Below, in pieces: positions 17,139-26,259 of a stretch of 64,000 bases of DNA; positions within the stretch are counted from its first letter, which is position 1; the number at the start of each line of letters is the position of its first letter. The notes under the pieces were generated by a model. That model did no database searches. It was not told where the DNA came from and saw nothing but the letters and a program-made list of their open reading frames with translations. The stretch spans positions 2,967,001 to 3,031,000 of the forward strand of contig NZ_BLAW01000001.1 of the NCBI RefSeq assembly GCF_009617895.1. The letters are read 5' to 3'. The stretch comes from Prolixibacter sp. SD074 (GTDB lineage: Bacteria; Bacteroidota; Bacteroidia; Bacteroidales; Prolixibacteraceae). Position numbers and translations under genes: made by a program.

Positions 17139-18040
17139 AGCTGAAAATTTAGACGAGACTCCTTTTCACCAACAATTAGCTGTGTTTGAGCTCCCATGAT
17201 TAATGGATAATTCGGCATCACATGGCCGGCCGGGAAACCGAACATCACCGGGTAACGATATTCGTCAACCGCCTCCCGGATAACCTCTGCAGGCTCTTTC
17301 CCGTAGGCTGTATCACCATCTTTCATATCGGCAAAATGACCGACTACCAAACCACTAAGTTGCTCAAGAACACCCGATATTTTCAGGTTCATCATCATCC
17401 GGTCGAGGTGATAGAGGTACTCACTCAAATCCTCAATAAACAGAATATTGCCTTCCGGCGATAAATCAAACGGGGTCCCGCGCAAGCTGTAAACAATTGA
17501 CAGGTTTCCTCCGATCAACTTACCCAATGCTTCACCACCACGATTTAACGGATGATTTACTTCTTTAAACCACGGTATTTTCCCCTTCAATAATTCAATC
17601 GTTAGCCGGAAACTTTCGGAGGGAACGCCGTCCTGATCAAAAAATGCAGGCATTACGCCATGGACGGAAGCAACACCGTTCAGGTAAAGAAAAGCGTGAA
17701 ACACCGTTATGTCGCTAAAGCCGACAATCCATTTCGGATGTTGCAAAAATTTGCTCCAATCGAGCAGTTGATGTGTTCGAAGACTTCCGTAACCTCCCCG
17801 GGCAAAAATGATGGCTTTTACCGATTCGTCATCCAATACCTTTTGCATATCGGCTGCTCTTTCGGCATCGGTTCCGGCAAAGACGCCCGATTGAGCAAAA
17901 GCATTCTCTCCGATTTCAACCTCAAAACCTTCTTCCCGGAGACGTTTTGAACCATGCTTAACGATTTCCGGATTTACTTTCCCGGCAGGAGAAACAATGG
18001 CGATTTTGTCGCCGGCTTTGAGGTACGGTGGGTATATCAT
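17135..18040 (-). CDS. LD-carboxypeptidase (peptidase S66)
   Basis: 301 residues. Cleaves the terminal D-Ala from murein tetrapeptides during cytoplasmic peptidoglycan recycling. Catalytic Ser in WIVGFSDITVFH, Glu in LFIEDLSEYLYHLDRM and His in PAGHVMPNYPL; N-terminal LKAGDKIAIVSPAG is typical. No signal peptide, consistent with a cytoplasmic enzyme. It is the first gene of the ldcA-yraN pair. An inverted repeat lies 32-64 bases upstream of the start. Confidence 0.92.
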   Translation of the reverse strand: MIYPPYLKAGDKIAIVSPAGKVNPEIVKHGSKRLREEGFEVEIGENAFAQSGVFAGTDAERAADMQKVLDDESVKAIIFARGGYGSLRTHQLLDWSKFLQHPKWIVGFSDITVFHAFLYLNGVASVHGVMPAFFDQDGVPSESFRLTIELLKGKIPWFKEVNHPLNRGGEALGKLIGGNLSIVYSLRGTPFDLSPEGNILFIEDLSEYLYHLDRMMMNLKISGVLEQLSGLVVGHFADMKDGDTAYGKEPAEVIREAVDEYRYPVMFGFPAGHVMPNYPLIMGAQTQLIVGEKESRLNFQL

Positions 18041-18071
18041 AAAAACGTATTTGAATTGTTGTTATTCAGAA

Positions 18072-18104
18072 CCAGTTAATTCAGGCCAATCCGAAATTAA
18101 CTGG
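18072..18104. repeat. 10-bp inverted repeat upstream of the S66 peptidase gene
   Basis: CCAGTTAATT (18072-18081) and AATTAACTGG (18095-18104) are perfect complements separated by 13 bases, within the leader of the minus-strand gene. It could be an operator or an mRNA hairpin; no T-tract follows on either strand. Confidence 0.5.
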
Positions 18105-18279
18105 CCCATATTTTATCCAGACTATGAAATTAAGAAAAGAAAGCATCCACACAAAACAGTTCCCGAATACCCTCTGTCCCGGTATTTGTTTCCAAATTGT
18201 TTCTATAGTGTGAATATTTCATAAACAATTGCATTTCAACGAAATTAGACACCCGGCATAACTATATTGCTTCTATCTT

Positions 18280-18287
18280 TAGATTTG
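18280..18287 (+). promoter_or_regulatory. -7 box (TAGATTTG) for the CBM48 gene
   Basis: TAGATTTG fits TAnnTTTG, 49 bases before the ATG at 18337; an overlapping TATCTTTA at 18274 is one mismatch off. The remainder of the 296-base gap after ldcA shows no other gene. Confidence 0.4.
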
Positions 18288-18336
18288 TAATCCCTGCATT
18301 AACAGGAAGATAAGTTTCACCAAAACCTCGTTTTAA

Positions 18337-18642
18337 ATGAGTATCAAAAAACAGACGTTAAAGTCAAAGCCGGTATGTAAAGTAACATTCCGGATTCCGA
18401 AAGAGATGGCTCCTGAAGCCAATGAAGCAACTGTAGTTGGAGATTTCAACAACTGGAAAGAAAATGTTACCCCGATGCAAAAACTAAAATCAGGTGATTT
18501 TACTGTGACATTGGAATTATCGCAAAACCAATCCTTCCAATTTCGCTACCTGGTCAATAAATCGGTCTGGATTAATGATGAGGAAGCTGATGGCTATGCC
18601 CCTAATGCCTTTGGCGAAGAAAATTCAGTTGTCAACACGTAA
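18337..18642 (+). CDS. orphan glycogen-binding (CBM48/isoamylase N-terminal) domain protein
   Basis: 101 residues, essentially one CBM48 immunoglobulin-like domain: CKVTFRIPKEMAPEANEATVVGDFNNWKENV-type opening, with the hallmark GDFNNW, then FQFRYLVNKSVWINDEEAD and PNAFGEENSVV. In AMPK beta and glycogen-branching enzymes this module binds alpha-1,4-glucan. No catalytic domain is attached and no signal peptide is present. Short cytoplasmic proteins of this type are common in Bacteroidota; a role in sensing or tethering glycogen is inference. Monocistronic, with its own terminator. Confidence 0.88.
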   Translation: MSIKKQTLKSKPVCKVTFRIPKEMAPEANEATVVGDFNNWKENVTPMQKLKSGDFTVTLELSQNQSFQFRYLVNKSVWINDEEADGYAPNAFGEENSVVNT

Positions 18643-18846
18643 TGAGATGAGTAATGCCGGTACCCCACCGGCTTTTTTTATTCCGGCGCCTCCCGCGTTT
18701 TTTGCAGAATTTTGCCTCCTGGTCCGTTTCCCTTTAATTACATGATCGGCATAGTTGTTTTTCAGTTGCGGGCTTTTCACAGCATCATTTATCTCAACGG
18801 CAATAATCCCGGTGAGAACTGCAATAATAGAGTAGCCGATAAGCAT
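18625..18846 (-). pseudogene. possible remnant of a voltage-gated potassium channel (S6 segment and start of the C-terminal tail)
   Basis: A 73-codon minus-strand frame begins MLIGYSIIAVLTGIIAVEINDAV, which resembles the S6 helix of bacterial Kch-type channels (usual form LGYSIIAVPTGIVTVEL). The pore, voltage sensor and most of the C-terminal tail are missing, upstream in-frame sequence meets a TAA, and the 3' half runs through the CBM48 terminator. I read it as a decayed fragment, not a working gene. The similarity is from memory of the family, not a search. Confidence 0.35.
18656..18679 (+). terminator. terminator of the CBM48 gene
   Basis: GCCGGT (18656-18661), loop ACCCC, ACCGGC (18667-18672) followed by seven T. 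Confidence 0.85.
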
Positions 18847-18870
18847 TGCTGATGTATTTCCCGGGAAAAT

Positions 18871-18978
18871 TTACACCAGGAAAATAAAAGCGAAAGAGTC
18901 GCGGATAAAGTTCAGGTATTGTGCAAAAGCCGATCCCAATTTTCGTTGCCGGAATTTACCTGACAAACCCCGTTGCAT
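18871..18978 (-). CDS. possible 35-residue small protein of unknown function
   Basis: A minus-strand ATG frame (MQRGLSGKFRQRKLGSAF...) encodes a basic N-terminus and a hydrophobic C-terminus ending FIRDSFAFIFLV. It is in the same frame as the channel-like fragment, separated from it by one TAA and 24 bases, so both could belong to one decayed gene. It lies back to back with metG; its start is close to the metG promoter. I do not recognise it, and coding is uncertain. Confidence 0.2.
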   Translation of the reverse strand: MQRGLSGKFRQRKLGSAFAQYLNFIRDSFAFIFLV

Positions 18979-19001
18979 TCCGTAGGCATTGATTATCTTT
19001 G
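18973..19001 (+). promoter_or_regulatory. metG promoter (TTG-N18-TATCTTTG)
   Basis: TTG at 18973-18975 and TATCTTTG at 18994-19001 fit the Bacteroidota -33/-7 layout (spacer 18, one short of the usual 19-21). It lies 44 bases before the ATG at 19046 and downstream of an alternative in-frame start at 18989, arguing against that longer form. Confidence 0.65.
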
Positions 19002-19045
19002 TGCTTCAACAGAAAAAATCATTCATCAACGATATTTCATACAAC

Positions 19046-21079
19046 ATGAGTCAATACAAACGAACGCTTATCACCTCGGCGTTACCCTATGCCAATGGTC
19101 CGGTTCACATCGGTCACCTGGCCGGCGTATATGTTCCGGCCGACATTTATGCCCGTTACCTTCGTCTCAAAGGAGAGGAAGTGGCATTTATCGGCGGATC
19201 GGATGAACATGGCGTTCCCATTACCCTGAAAGCAAAAAAAGAAGGCGTAACCCCACAGGATATCGTCGATAAATATCATACCATCATCAAAGAATCGTTT
19301 GCCAAATTCGGCATCTCCTTTGATGTTTATTCCCGCACCAGCGCTAAAGTGCATTATGAAACTGCATCCGAGATTTTCAAAACCCTTTATGATAAAGGCA
19401 AATTTATCGAGCAGACTTCCGAGCAATTTTACGACGAAGAGGCCAAACAATTTCTGGCCGACCGATATATTACCGGGACCTGCCCAAAATGTGGCTACGA
19501 AAAAGCTTACGGCGATCAGTGCGAAAGTTGCGGTTCATCACTCAATGCGACTGACCTCATCGACCCGAAATCGGTACTGAGCGGAAACAAACCTATCTTA
19601 AAAAAGACCAAACACTGGTTCCTGCCACTCGACCGTTATGAGCCGTGGTTACGTGAATGGATCCTGGAGCAACACAAGGAATGGAAGCCGAATGTGTACG
19701 GGCAGTGCAAATCGTGGTTAGATGGTGGATTAAATCCCCGCGCCGTTACCCGCGACCTGAGTTGGGGCGTTCCGGTTCCGGTGGATGGTGCTGAAGGCAA
19801 AGTGCTCTATGTTTGGTTCGATGCACCTATCGGGTACATTTCGGCGACTAAGGAGTGGACACCCGATTGGGAAAAATACTGGAAAGATCCGGAAACCAGG
19901 CTGGTCCACTTCATCGGTAAGGACAATATTGTTTTCCACTGCATTATTTTCCCGTCAATACTGAAAGCTGAAGGAAGTTATATTCTGCCCGATAATGTTC
20001 CCGCCAACGAATTCCTGAATCTCGAAGGCGATAAAATTTCGACTTCAAGGAACTGGGCCGTTTGGTTGCACGAATATCTCGAAGATTTTCCCGGCAAGGA
20101 AGATGTGCTGAAATATGTACTCACTGCCAATGCCCCGGAAACCAAAGACAATGATTTCACCTGGAAGGATTTCCAGACACGAAACAACAGTGAACTGGTC
20201 GCCATCCTCGGCAACTTCGTTAACCGGGCACTGGTGCTGACCAACAAATATTACGATGGTGTAATTCCGGCAGCAGGCGAACTGGCAGAATATGACCGCG
20301 AAGCCCTGGCCAGCATCAGCAAACTGAAAGAGGCCGTGGAAAAATCGCTCGATAATTACCGTTTCCGGGAAGCCTTGAAAGGTGCAATGGATATGGCCCG
20401 TTTGGGAAATAAGTACCTCGCCGATATGGAGCCGTGGAAAGTGGTGAAAACCGATCCGGAGCGGGTGAAAACCATCATGAATGTCTGCCTCCAGATAACA
20501 GCCAACCTCACCATTGTTTTTGAACCGTTCCTGCCCTTCAGCATGGACAAGCTCCGTAGTTTCATGAATCTGGAGAAACTCGATTGGTCGAACCTTGGGC
20601 GCACTGATTTGGTTGCTGCCGGCCACAAAGTAAATAAACCGGAGCTACTCTTCGAGAAAATTGAAGACGCTACCATCCAGGCGCAGATTGACAAGTTACT
20701 GGCTACAAAGAAAGCCAACGAACTGGAAACTGCTAAAGCCAAACCGGTCAAAGAGAACATCGAATTCGACGATTTTGCCAAGCTGGATATCCGTGTTGGA
20801 ACCATCATCGAAGCAGAGAAAGTGGCTAAAACCAAAAAGCTGCTGAAGCTGAAAATTGATACCGGAATTGACAAACGGACCGTGGTTTCGGGCATTGCCG
20901 AATATTATACGCCCGAAGAAGTTATCGGCAAACAGGTTTCTATATTGGTGAACCTGGCTCCTAAAAAACTCCGTGGCATTGAGTCACAAGGCATGATTCT
21001 GATGGCCGAAAATCCGGACGGAACCCTGGCATTCGTTTCACCGGACAGGGCCATTAAGAACGGTAGCGAAATCAGATAA
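19046..21079 (+). CDS. metG: methionyl-tRNA synthetase with C-terminal tRNA-binding/dimerisation domain
   Basis: 677 residues. Class I synthetase charging tRNA-Met. HIGH motif at 21-24 ([10 protein letters not shown]). The four-Cys zinc knuckle is near 145-163 ([18 protein letters not shown]). The KMSKS loop reads KISTSRN near 330. The anticodon-binding helical domain follows, and from about residue 575 there is an OB-fold EMAP-II-like domain ([17 protein letters not shown] ... [12 protein letters not shown]). The ATG at 19046 gives [18 protein letters not shown], the usual family start; a longer frame begins upstream of the promoter's -7 box. Confidence 0.97.
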   Translation: MSQYKRTLITSALPYANGPVHIGHLAGVYVPADIYARYLRLKGEEVAFIGGSDEHGVPITLKAKKEGVTPQDIVDKYHTIIKESFAKFGISFDVYSRTSAKVHYETASEIFKTLYDKGKFIEQTSEQFYDEEAKQFLADRYITGTCPKCGYEKAYGDQCESCGSSLNATDLIDPKSVLSGNKPILKKTKHWFLPLDRYEPWLREWILEQHKEWKPNVYGQCKSWLDGGLNPRAVTRDLSWGVPVPVDGAEGKVLYVWFDAPIGYISATKEWTPDWEKYWKDPETRLVHFIGKDNIVFHCIIFPSILKAEGSYILPDNVPANEFLNLEGDKISTSRNWAVWLHEYLEDFPGKEDVLKYVLTANAPETKDNDFTWKDFQTRNNSELVAILGNFVNRALVLTNKYYDGVIPAAGELAEYDREALASISKLKEAVEKSLDNYRFREALKGAMDMARLGNKYLADMEPWKVVKTDPERVKTIMNVCLQITANLTIVFEPFLPFSMDKLRSFMNLEKLDWSNLGRTDLVAAGHKVNKPELLFEKIEDATIQAQIDKLLATKKANELETAKAKPVKENIEFDDFAKLDIRVGTIIEAEKVAKTKKLLKLKIDTGIDKRTVVSGIAEYYTPEEVIGKQVSILVNLAPKKLRGIESQGMILMAENPDGTLAFVSPDRAIKNGSEIR

Positions 21080-21305
21080 TCATCTGGGTTAAGAATAATT
21101 CAAACGGCCATTCCGCAAATTTGTGGGATGGCCTGGGGAATTGCCAATGGCCTTCCTGACAAAAAAACCTATCTCCCGGTCGTGCAAAAAGGATGGAACG
21201 CATTCGCAAAGAATTTTTAGCAGACAACCTTCGAAAGATTGGAAAACCTTCAAACGAATAAATCCATAATATAGTAGATTAATAAAACAATAAAATCCGT
21301 TTCAT

Positions 21306-21346
21306 AAATCCTGGTATAGCAGCTAAAAGGCTCTTACCAGGATTTT
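21306..21346 (+). terminator. intrinsic terminator between metG and the T9SS cargo gene
   Basis: AAATCCTGGTA (21306-21316) pairs with TACCAGGATTTTT (from 21335), loop of 18 bases, followed by a short T-rich tail. Confidence 0.7.
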
Positions 21347-21413
21347 TCTATTTTCTCCAAAGCCTTCTTCCGCTGTCAGTCTTATCGGAAAACTTTTTAC
21401 GATTTGAATACCT

Positions 21414-21454
21414 GATTGTACAATCTGAAAACTATCGAAGACGACTTTAGTCGT
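21414..21454. promoter_or_regulatory. two palindromes in the leader of the T9SS cargo gene (operator candidates)
   Basis: GATTGTACAATC (21414-21425) is a perfect 12-bp palindrome. ACGAC-TTTA-GTCGT (21441-21454) follows 15 bases later and abuts TAACTTTC, the best -7 candidate. The layout suits binding by dimeric regulators, but no regulator is known. Confidence 0.35.
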
Positions 21455-21540
21455 AACTTTCGTTTGGTACTTCTTCTTTCTAATCATATGAATTCTGTGC
21501 GTATCCCACTTTTCGTCCTCTGCACAGCATAATCATTCTC

Positions 21541-24500
21541 ATGAAGAAAAAATACCTAACCAAAAATCAAATTAGTAACCTAAACCTTATTAATATGTCT
21601 TTCCTCTCTACGCCTCGAAAAAGTCTGGCATGTATGAAACATTTCACACTGTTATTCATGCTGGCAACCATCAGTCTGGGATCGACTGCCCAAAACCTTC
21701 CTTTTAGTCTTACCGGCTTAAACGAATCAGGGAATCCGGTTTACGCTCCGGAAATGGCTGTTTCAGGAGAAACGGTTCACACCATATGGATAACCAGAAA
21801 TACGGATAATACGTACACCATGAACTACCGCAGGTCTACTGACAGCGGGATAACCTGGGAAGCAGTGAAGACACTCTTTACCAGCGATGCCGGGTCATGG
21901 CAAGGTATGGCCACCAGCAACCATTTCAAACGGCTAGCTGTAGATGGCAATAAAGTATTCGTCATGATACAAGCTGGAAATGTGGATGATAAGGCAGTGC
22001 TTTATTTGGTTTCTTCATCCGATGGTGGCGCTACATTCAATACACCGAAATCAGTATACGAAGGTGATGTGTACTTTTCCGTTGATGATTCCTATGTGCA
22101 ATACACCAACGGAGTTTTATACAATGTGTTTATCACACACAACAACAATAACGGTGCGACACAATTTCACCTTTTGCGTTCAGCCAGTGACGGTGCCGAT
22201 ATAACAATCAATCCGTTTTTGGCGCCGGACAGTTGGGGAATCGATGATTTTCTGGCCGATGGAAATGATCTCTATATACTTTATTCCTATTCCCATTACT
22301 ATTACGGTTTTAACTCAGGCATCGTGAAAATGGCCGTTTCGCATGACGGGGGAAGCACATTCAGTGAAAAAGGGCTTTCCATTCCCGCAGAGGGATATAC
22401 CGATGGCCGCCATCGTGCGCTAGCCTCTTCCGACCGGAATGCTCCCCGCATCGGGAAATCCGGCTCAACGATTTCAGTCGTTTGGTCGCTGGTCGATTCC
22501 GATGAGAAACATCATTTGCGGTATGCCCGCTCTACCGATAACGGCGATACCTTTTCCACGCCGGTCTCCCTGGCAAGCGACGATGACGTATCTGGAACCA
22601 TTTACGCGAAGCGAATGACGACGAAAACCCTCGGCGAAGACATCTACATCATGTTTCCCGATTACATCATCAATAAGGCTTCTTCCATGTATCTGTTATC
22701 CTCACATGATAATGGCAACAGCTTTTCTGCAGTTAAAACACTCAGCGCCAATTACAGTTACCCGAAAGGCGACCTGCCATTGCTATCGCTTACAACTGAT
22801 AAAGTGACGGCGGCCTGGGGACCGGGAGTCGCGCGTTATTCCAACGATAAAGGTGAAACATTTGACGGCGGTCAGATGCTCTATCCCTATTCAACATACT
22901 TGTATGCAATGAATTTGCGCGACTTCTTTACAGATGAAGAGGGGAACGTATTATTCCTCGGAAACGGAAGAGTTACCTCTGATGAAGAAAATCAGGTGAT
23001 TCTTGGTCGGTTATTTCCTGCTGTCACACCTTCGGAAACCAACAGTGCCTATTCAATCACCAGGGGCGCAGATAATCCATCCTACCTGGAAATTCCGGAA
23101 ACTCCGGAAGTAGCGATCGACTCTGCTATCACGGTCGAGTTTTGGGCCCGGATTGACATTACCACTGAAGGAAGTTCGAGCTTCCTCCTCTTCGAAAAGC
23201 TCGACAGCCATGCCGGTTCCAACAACAAACAGTTCGAAATCGAAGTGATGCGCGATTATGGCACAACCAATAACCCCAGGCTGAGAGGAACACTGATTAC
23301 CGACAAAGGAACGTTTGTGAATGATGCATATATCGATTTGTACGATAATAAATGGCACCACATTGGCTATAGCTACGACGCCCGTGCCGGGCTGAACAAT
23401 TACAAACTATTTGTTGACGGAAAAGAGGTAGCCCGTCAAACCGTTACCGGGAAGATTGAACCCGATCCGGGCGTTTTCGTTTTTGGCCCTTATTATCTCA
23501 GCAATGCGTTAAATCTCGGACTCGATGAAATCCGGATCTGGGGAAAAGGCCTGACGACGGATGAAATCCTTGAAAACGCCGTGCATTCGTTAACCGGAAT
23601 GGAAGACAGTTTACTGGTTTATATCAACTGCAATGAGAGTTTGAAAGACCTGACCGGTCATGGTGCCGACGGTTTCAATCTGGCGTCAGGCGAATTCACA
23701 GCCAATCCGCCTCAGCCGCCCATAGTTAATTTTGAAGCGTATCAGAATATCCAAACTGTTAGTTTCAATCAGGAATCAGAAAATGCCACCCAATACACCT
23801 GGGATTTTGGAGACGGCGAAACCTCTGTCTTAGCGAATCCAACGCACGAGTATCCCGGTCCCGGCGAATACGAAGTTACCCTGACGGCTTCGAATAACGG
23901 AACATCCTTTTCGGCAACCAAAACCGTAACCATCGGGGGAATTGCCAAAATTGAAGACAACGTAGCCGGAAACACCGGTTATGCCACGGTGAAAATTTAT
24001 GGCGGCGGGTTAAACGATAATTCTACTTTCAAAATTACGATGGGTGGCGAAGAAGTTCTTGCCGAAGGAATCAGTCTGTATCAACCCGGAATACTTATCG
24101 GGACACTCGATTTGCATGAAAAAGCCGTTGGGAAATGGGATGTCGTGGTACAGACTGGTTCGGGGACCGTTACCATTCCCGAAGGTTTCACGGTAGTGGA
24201 AGGGGAAGAAGCCTCGCCTTGGGTGGAAATACAGGGACGTGGCCGCATTCTCTTCAACATGTGGCAAACCTATACCATTCGTTACGGCAACGACAGTAAT
24301 GTGGATGCCCTGGGCGTTCCGCTTTTCGTTATTGTTCCATGGGAAACGGAAGTCGAATTGATTGATTTTACCATCAGTTTTAACGGTTACGCTGAGAGTA
24401 ACGGGGAAGAAATACCAGCGGAATTGCTCCAACCATACTATGAAACAACCCAGGTAATGGGAGAGGAATTCCATGCCAAAGTTTATCCGTTTTATGTGCC

Positions 24501-26091
24501 GATTATTCCGGCCAATTCCAGTAATGAAGTACATATCAGGCTAAAATCGCCATCCGATATCCGGGTTCTGGCCTGGGTTTCCGGGCCATTCTTCGGCTCG
24601 CCCATGGATGAAGAAATTCAGGATTGCCTGCTACGTGCTCAGGCCGGGGCCGTTACCAACGGTTTAGTGAACCTCGCTGCCAGTGCACTTCCCGGTGCCG
24701 GATGCGTAAAAGATGTTGTGACCACTTACATTTGGAACCCGTTGGATTTCTCCAAACCGAAAGCCGACGAGAAACCTTCGTGGGGAAGCTTGATTTGGAA
24801 TTACGCCAAAACCGTGGCCGGTTGTGCCGTCGATTTTGTTCCGGCTGCCAAAGCCTACGAGCTGGCCATCGGAGTCTTCCAGTTTGGAGCTGATATTTAC
24901 GATAATTATCAGAAAGATCAGGAATGTCGCAAACTGGCGAAACAATCGAAGAAGGATCGGGGGATAACAGCCGTGTCTTCGTTCGACCCCAATGAGATCG
25001 TTGGACCGGACGGCCCCGGTGCAGAAAAATACATCGCCGAAACACAGCGTTTCCCCTATTCCATTTACTTCGAGAACAAAGCGACAGCCTCGGCGCCGGC
25101 ACATATTGTAACGGTTACCGACACCCTCGATTTAACACGCTTCCGCGCCAGCGATTTCATCTTCGGCTCTTTCGGGTTTGGTGATACGATTATTACGCCC
25201 GCAACACAAGAAACTTATCGCTTTTCATCCGATGTTGAACTTAACGCGAACTTGCTTCTTCGGGTAACCGGAAAAATCGACACGCTGACCGGCGTGATTA
25301 GCTGGCAATTTGCTTCGCTCGATCCGTTAACCATGGATATTCACGAAGATCCGGCAGTAGGATTTCTGCCACCCAACGTCACATCGCCCGAAGGAGAGGG
25401 ATTTGTCTCCTTCACGGCAGGAGTGCATGACCCGGCTGCGAATGGAACGGTTTATGAAAATCAGGCCACCATTGTATTCGATGCGAATGAGCCCATTAAG
25501 ACCAATATCTGGCAAAATACAGTAGATGTTATTCCTCCTGAAAGTCAGGTGCAACAACTGGAAGCCCAAACGGGGCCGACGAACTTCACCGTTGCCTGGA
25601 GTGGCACAGACAACGCCGCCGGAATTGAATACTACGATATCTACGTAAAAGCGAACGGGGAAGGCCCGGTACTATGGCTGGTCCACACCAAAGAAGTTTC
25701 GGCGGAGTTTGGTGGCGAAACGGGCTCTGTCTACAAGTTTTACAGTGTGGCTACCGATAATGTAGGCAACACAGAAGAAACTTCCACTACCTATGATGCC
25801 GAAACCCTGGTAACCCGTTCAGACGATGTTATTTCACTGAATGAATCATGGACACTTTTCCCAAATCCGACAAAGGGCGGGTTAAATCTTTCTATTAACG
25901 ATATGGAAGGTGAATTGGTCCTGTTGGAAATTTATTCGGCTACCGGGAACAAAATCTGGGAGCAACAGATTCCGGTCCACGGCTGTCAACAGAATGAACA
26001 GATTAATCTGAGCCGTTATCCTTCCGGCATTTACTTTGCCCGATTAACAATCGGAAACGAAACGACGAACAAAACAATCATCTTGAAATAA
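21541..26091 (+). CDS. large secreted multidomain protein with T9SS type A sorting domain (Asp-box/LamG-like/PKD)
   Basis: 1516 residues from the first ATG; ATGs at 21595 and 21634 are also possible, and the signal peptide itself is MKHFTLLFMLATISLGSTAQ (from 21634). Residues about 60-490 form a sialidase-like propeller with six Asp boxes (for example STDSGITW, SSDGGATF, STDNGDTF). A concanavalin/LamG-like domain (about 525-675) contains KWHHIGYSYD and LDEIRIWGKGL. A PKD domain (about 730-800) contains YTWDFGDGE. An IPT-like stretch and a region with SSFDPNEIVGPDGPG (about 1145-1330) follow. The C-terminal 80 residues (SWTLFPNPTKGGLNL ... YPSGIYFARL) are a type A T9SS signal. It is predicted to be exported and attached to the cell surface or released. 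Catalytic sialidase residues cannot be confirmed; a carbohydrate-related role is inference. Confidence 0.85.
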   Translation: MKKKYLTKNQISNLNLINMSFLSTPRKSLACMKHFTLLFMLATISLGSTAQNLPFSLTGLNESGNPVYAPEMAVSGETVHTIWITRNTDNTYTMNYRRSTDSGITWEAVKTLFTSDAGSWQGMATSNHFKRLAVDGNKVFVMIQAGNVDDKAVLYLVSSSDGGATFNTPKSVYEGDVYFSVDDSYVQYTNGVLYNVFITHNNNNGATQFHLLRSASDGADITINPFLAPDSWGIDDFLADGNDLYILYSYSHYYYGFNSGIVKMAVSHDGGSTFSEKGLSIPAEGYTDGRHRALASSDRNAPRIGKSGSTISVVWSLVDSDEKHHLRYARSTDNGDTFSTPVSLASDDDVSGTIYAKRMTTKTLGEDIYIMFPDYIINKASSMYLLSSHDNGNSFSAVKTLSANYSYPKGDLPLLSLTTDKVTAAWGPGVARYSNDKGETFDGGQMLYPYSTYLYAMNLRDFFTDEEGNVLFLGNGRVTSDEENQVILGRLFPAVTPSETNSAYSITRGADNPSYLEIPETPEVAIDSAITVEFWARIDITTEGSSSFLLFEKLDSHAGSNNKQFEIEVMRDYGTTNNPRLRGTLITDKGTFVNDAYIDLYDNKWHHIGYSYDARAGLNNYKLFVDGKEVARQTVTGKIEPDPGVFVFGPYYLSNALNLGLDEIRIWGKGLTTDEILENAVHSLTGMEDSLLVYINCNESLKDLTGHGADGFNLASGEFTANPPQPPIVNFEAYQNIQTVSFNQESENATQYTWDFGDGETSVLANPTHEYPGPGEYEVTLTASNNGTSFSATKTVTIGGIAKIEDNVAGNTGYATVKIYGGGLNDNSTFKITMGGEEVLAEGISLYQPGILIGTLDLHEKAVGKWDVVVQTGSGTVTIPEGFTVVEGEEASPWVEIQGRGRILFNMWQTYTIRYGNDSNVDALGVPLFVIVPWETEVELIDFTISFNGYAESNGEEIPAELLQPYYETTQVMGEEFHAKVYPFYVPIIPANSSNEVHIRLKSPSDIRVLAWVSGPFFGSPMDEEIQDCLLRAQAGAVTNGLVNLAASALPGAGCVKDVVTTYIWNPLDFSKPKADEKPSWGSLIWNYAKTVAGCAVDFVPAAKAYELAIGVFQFGADIYDNYQKDQECRKLAKQSKKDRGITAVSSFDPNEIVGPDGPGAEKYIAETQRFPYSIYFENKATASAPAHIVTVTDTLDLTRFRASDFIFGSFGFGDTIITPATQETYRFSSDVELNANLLLRVTGKIDTLTGVISWQFASLDPLTMDIHEDPAVGFLPPNVTSPEGEGFVSFTAGVHDPAANGTVYENQATIVFDANEPIKTNIWQNTVDVIPPESQVQQLEAQTGPTNFTVAWSGTDNAAGIEYYDIYVKANGEGPVLWLVHTKEVSAEFGGETGSVYKFYSVATDNVGNTEETSTTYDAETLVTRSDDVISLNESWTLFPNPTKGGLNLSINDMEGELVLLEIYSATGNKIWEQQIPVHGCQQNEQINLSRYPSGIYFARLTIGNETTNKTIILK

Positions 26092-26162
26092 CCAAAACCA
26101 TACCCCGAAACCGGCTCCTCTTTTTTGCAGAAGCACCAAAAGCCGGATACTCCCCCCATTCT

Positions 26163-26194
26163 GCCATCCCGTTCAACCGGGATGGCTTTTTTTG
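26163..26194 (+). terminator. terminator of the T9SS cargo gene
   Basis: GCCATCCCG (26163-26171), loop TTCAAC, CGGGATGGC (26178-26186), then TTTTTTT. Confidence 0.9.
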
Positions 26195-26210
26195 AGCCGG
26201 GATCAGACAT

Positions 26211-26237
26211 AAAAAAGGCCGGCAGTCATGCCAGCCC
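26211..26237 (-). terminator. terminator of the HU/SPOR gene
   Basis: On the minus strand GGCTGGCA-TGAC-TGCCGGCC (one T.G pair) is followed by six T, 23 bases past the stop of the convergent gene at 26260. Confidence 0.8.
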
Positions 26238-26259
26238 GATATGGATAGTCATTATTTTT

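Larger units (their letters stand above)
21080..21540 (+). other. 461-base gene-free stretch: metG 3' hairpins and leader of the T9SS cargo gene
   Basis: No credible ORF. A 9-bp stem (GGCCATTCC 21106-21114 / GGGATGGCC 21125-21133) without a T-tract follows metG, then a clear terminator at 21306-21346, then two short palindromes at 21414-21454. TAACTTTC at 21454 is one base from TAnnTTTG and may be the promoter of the downstream gene. Confidence 0.5.
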
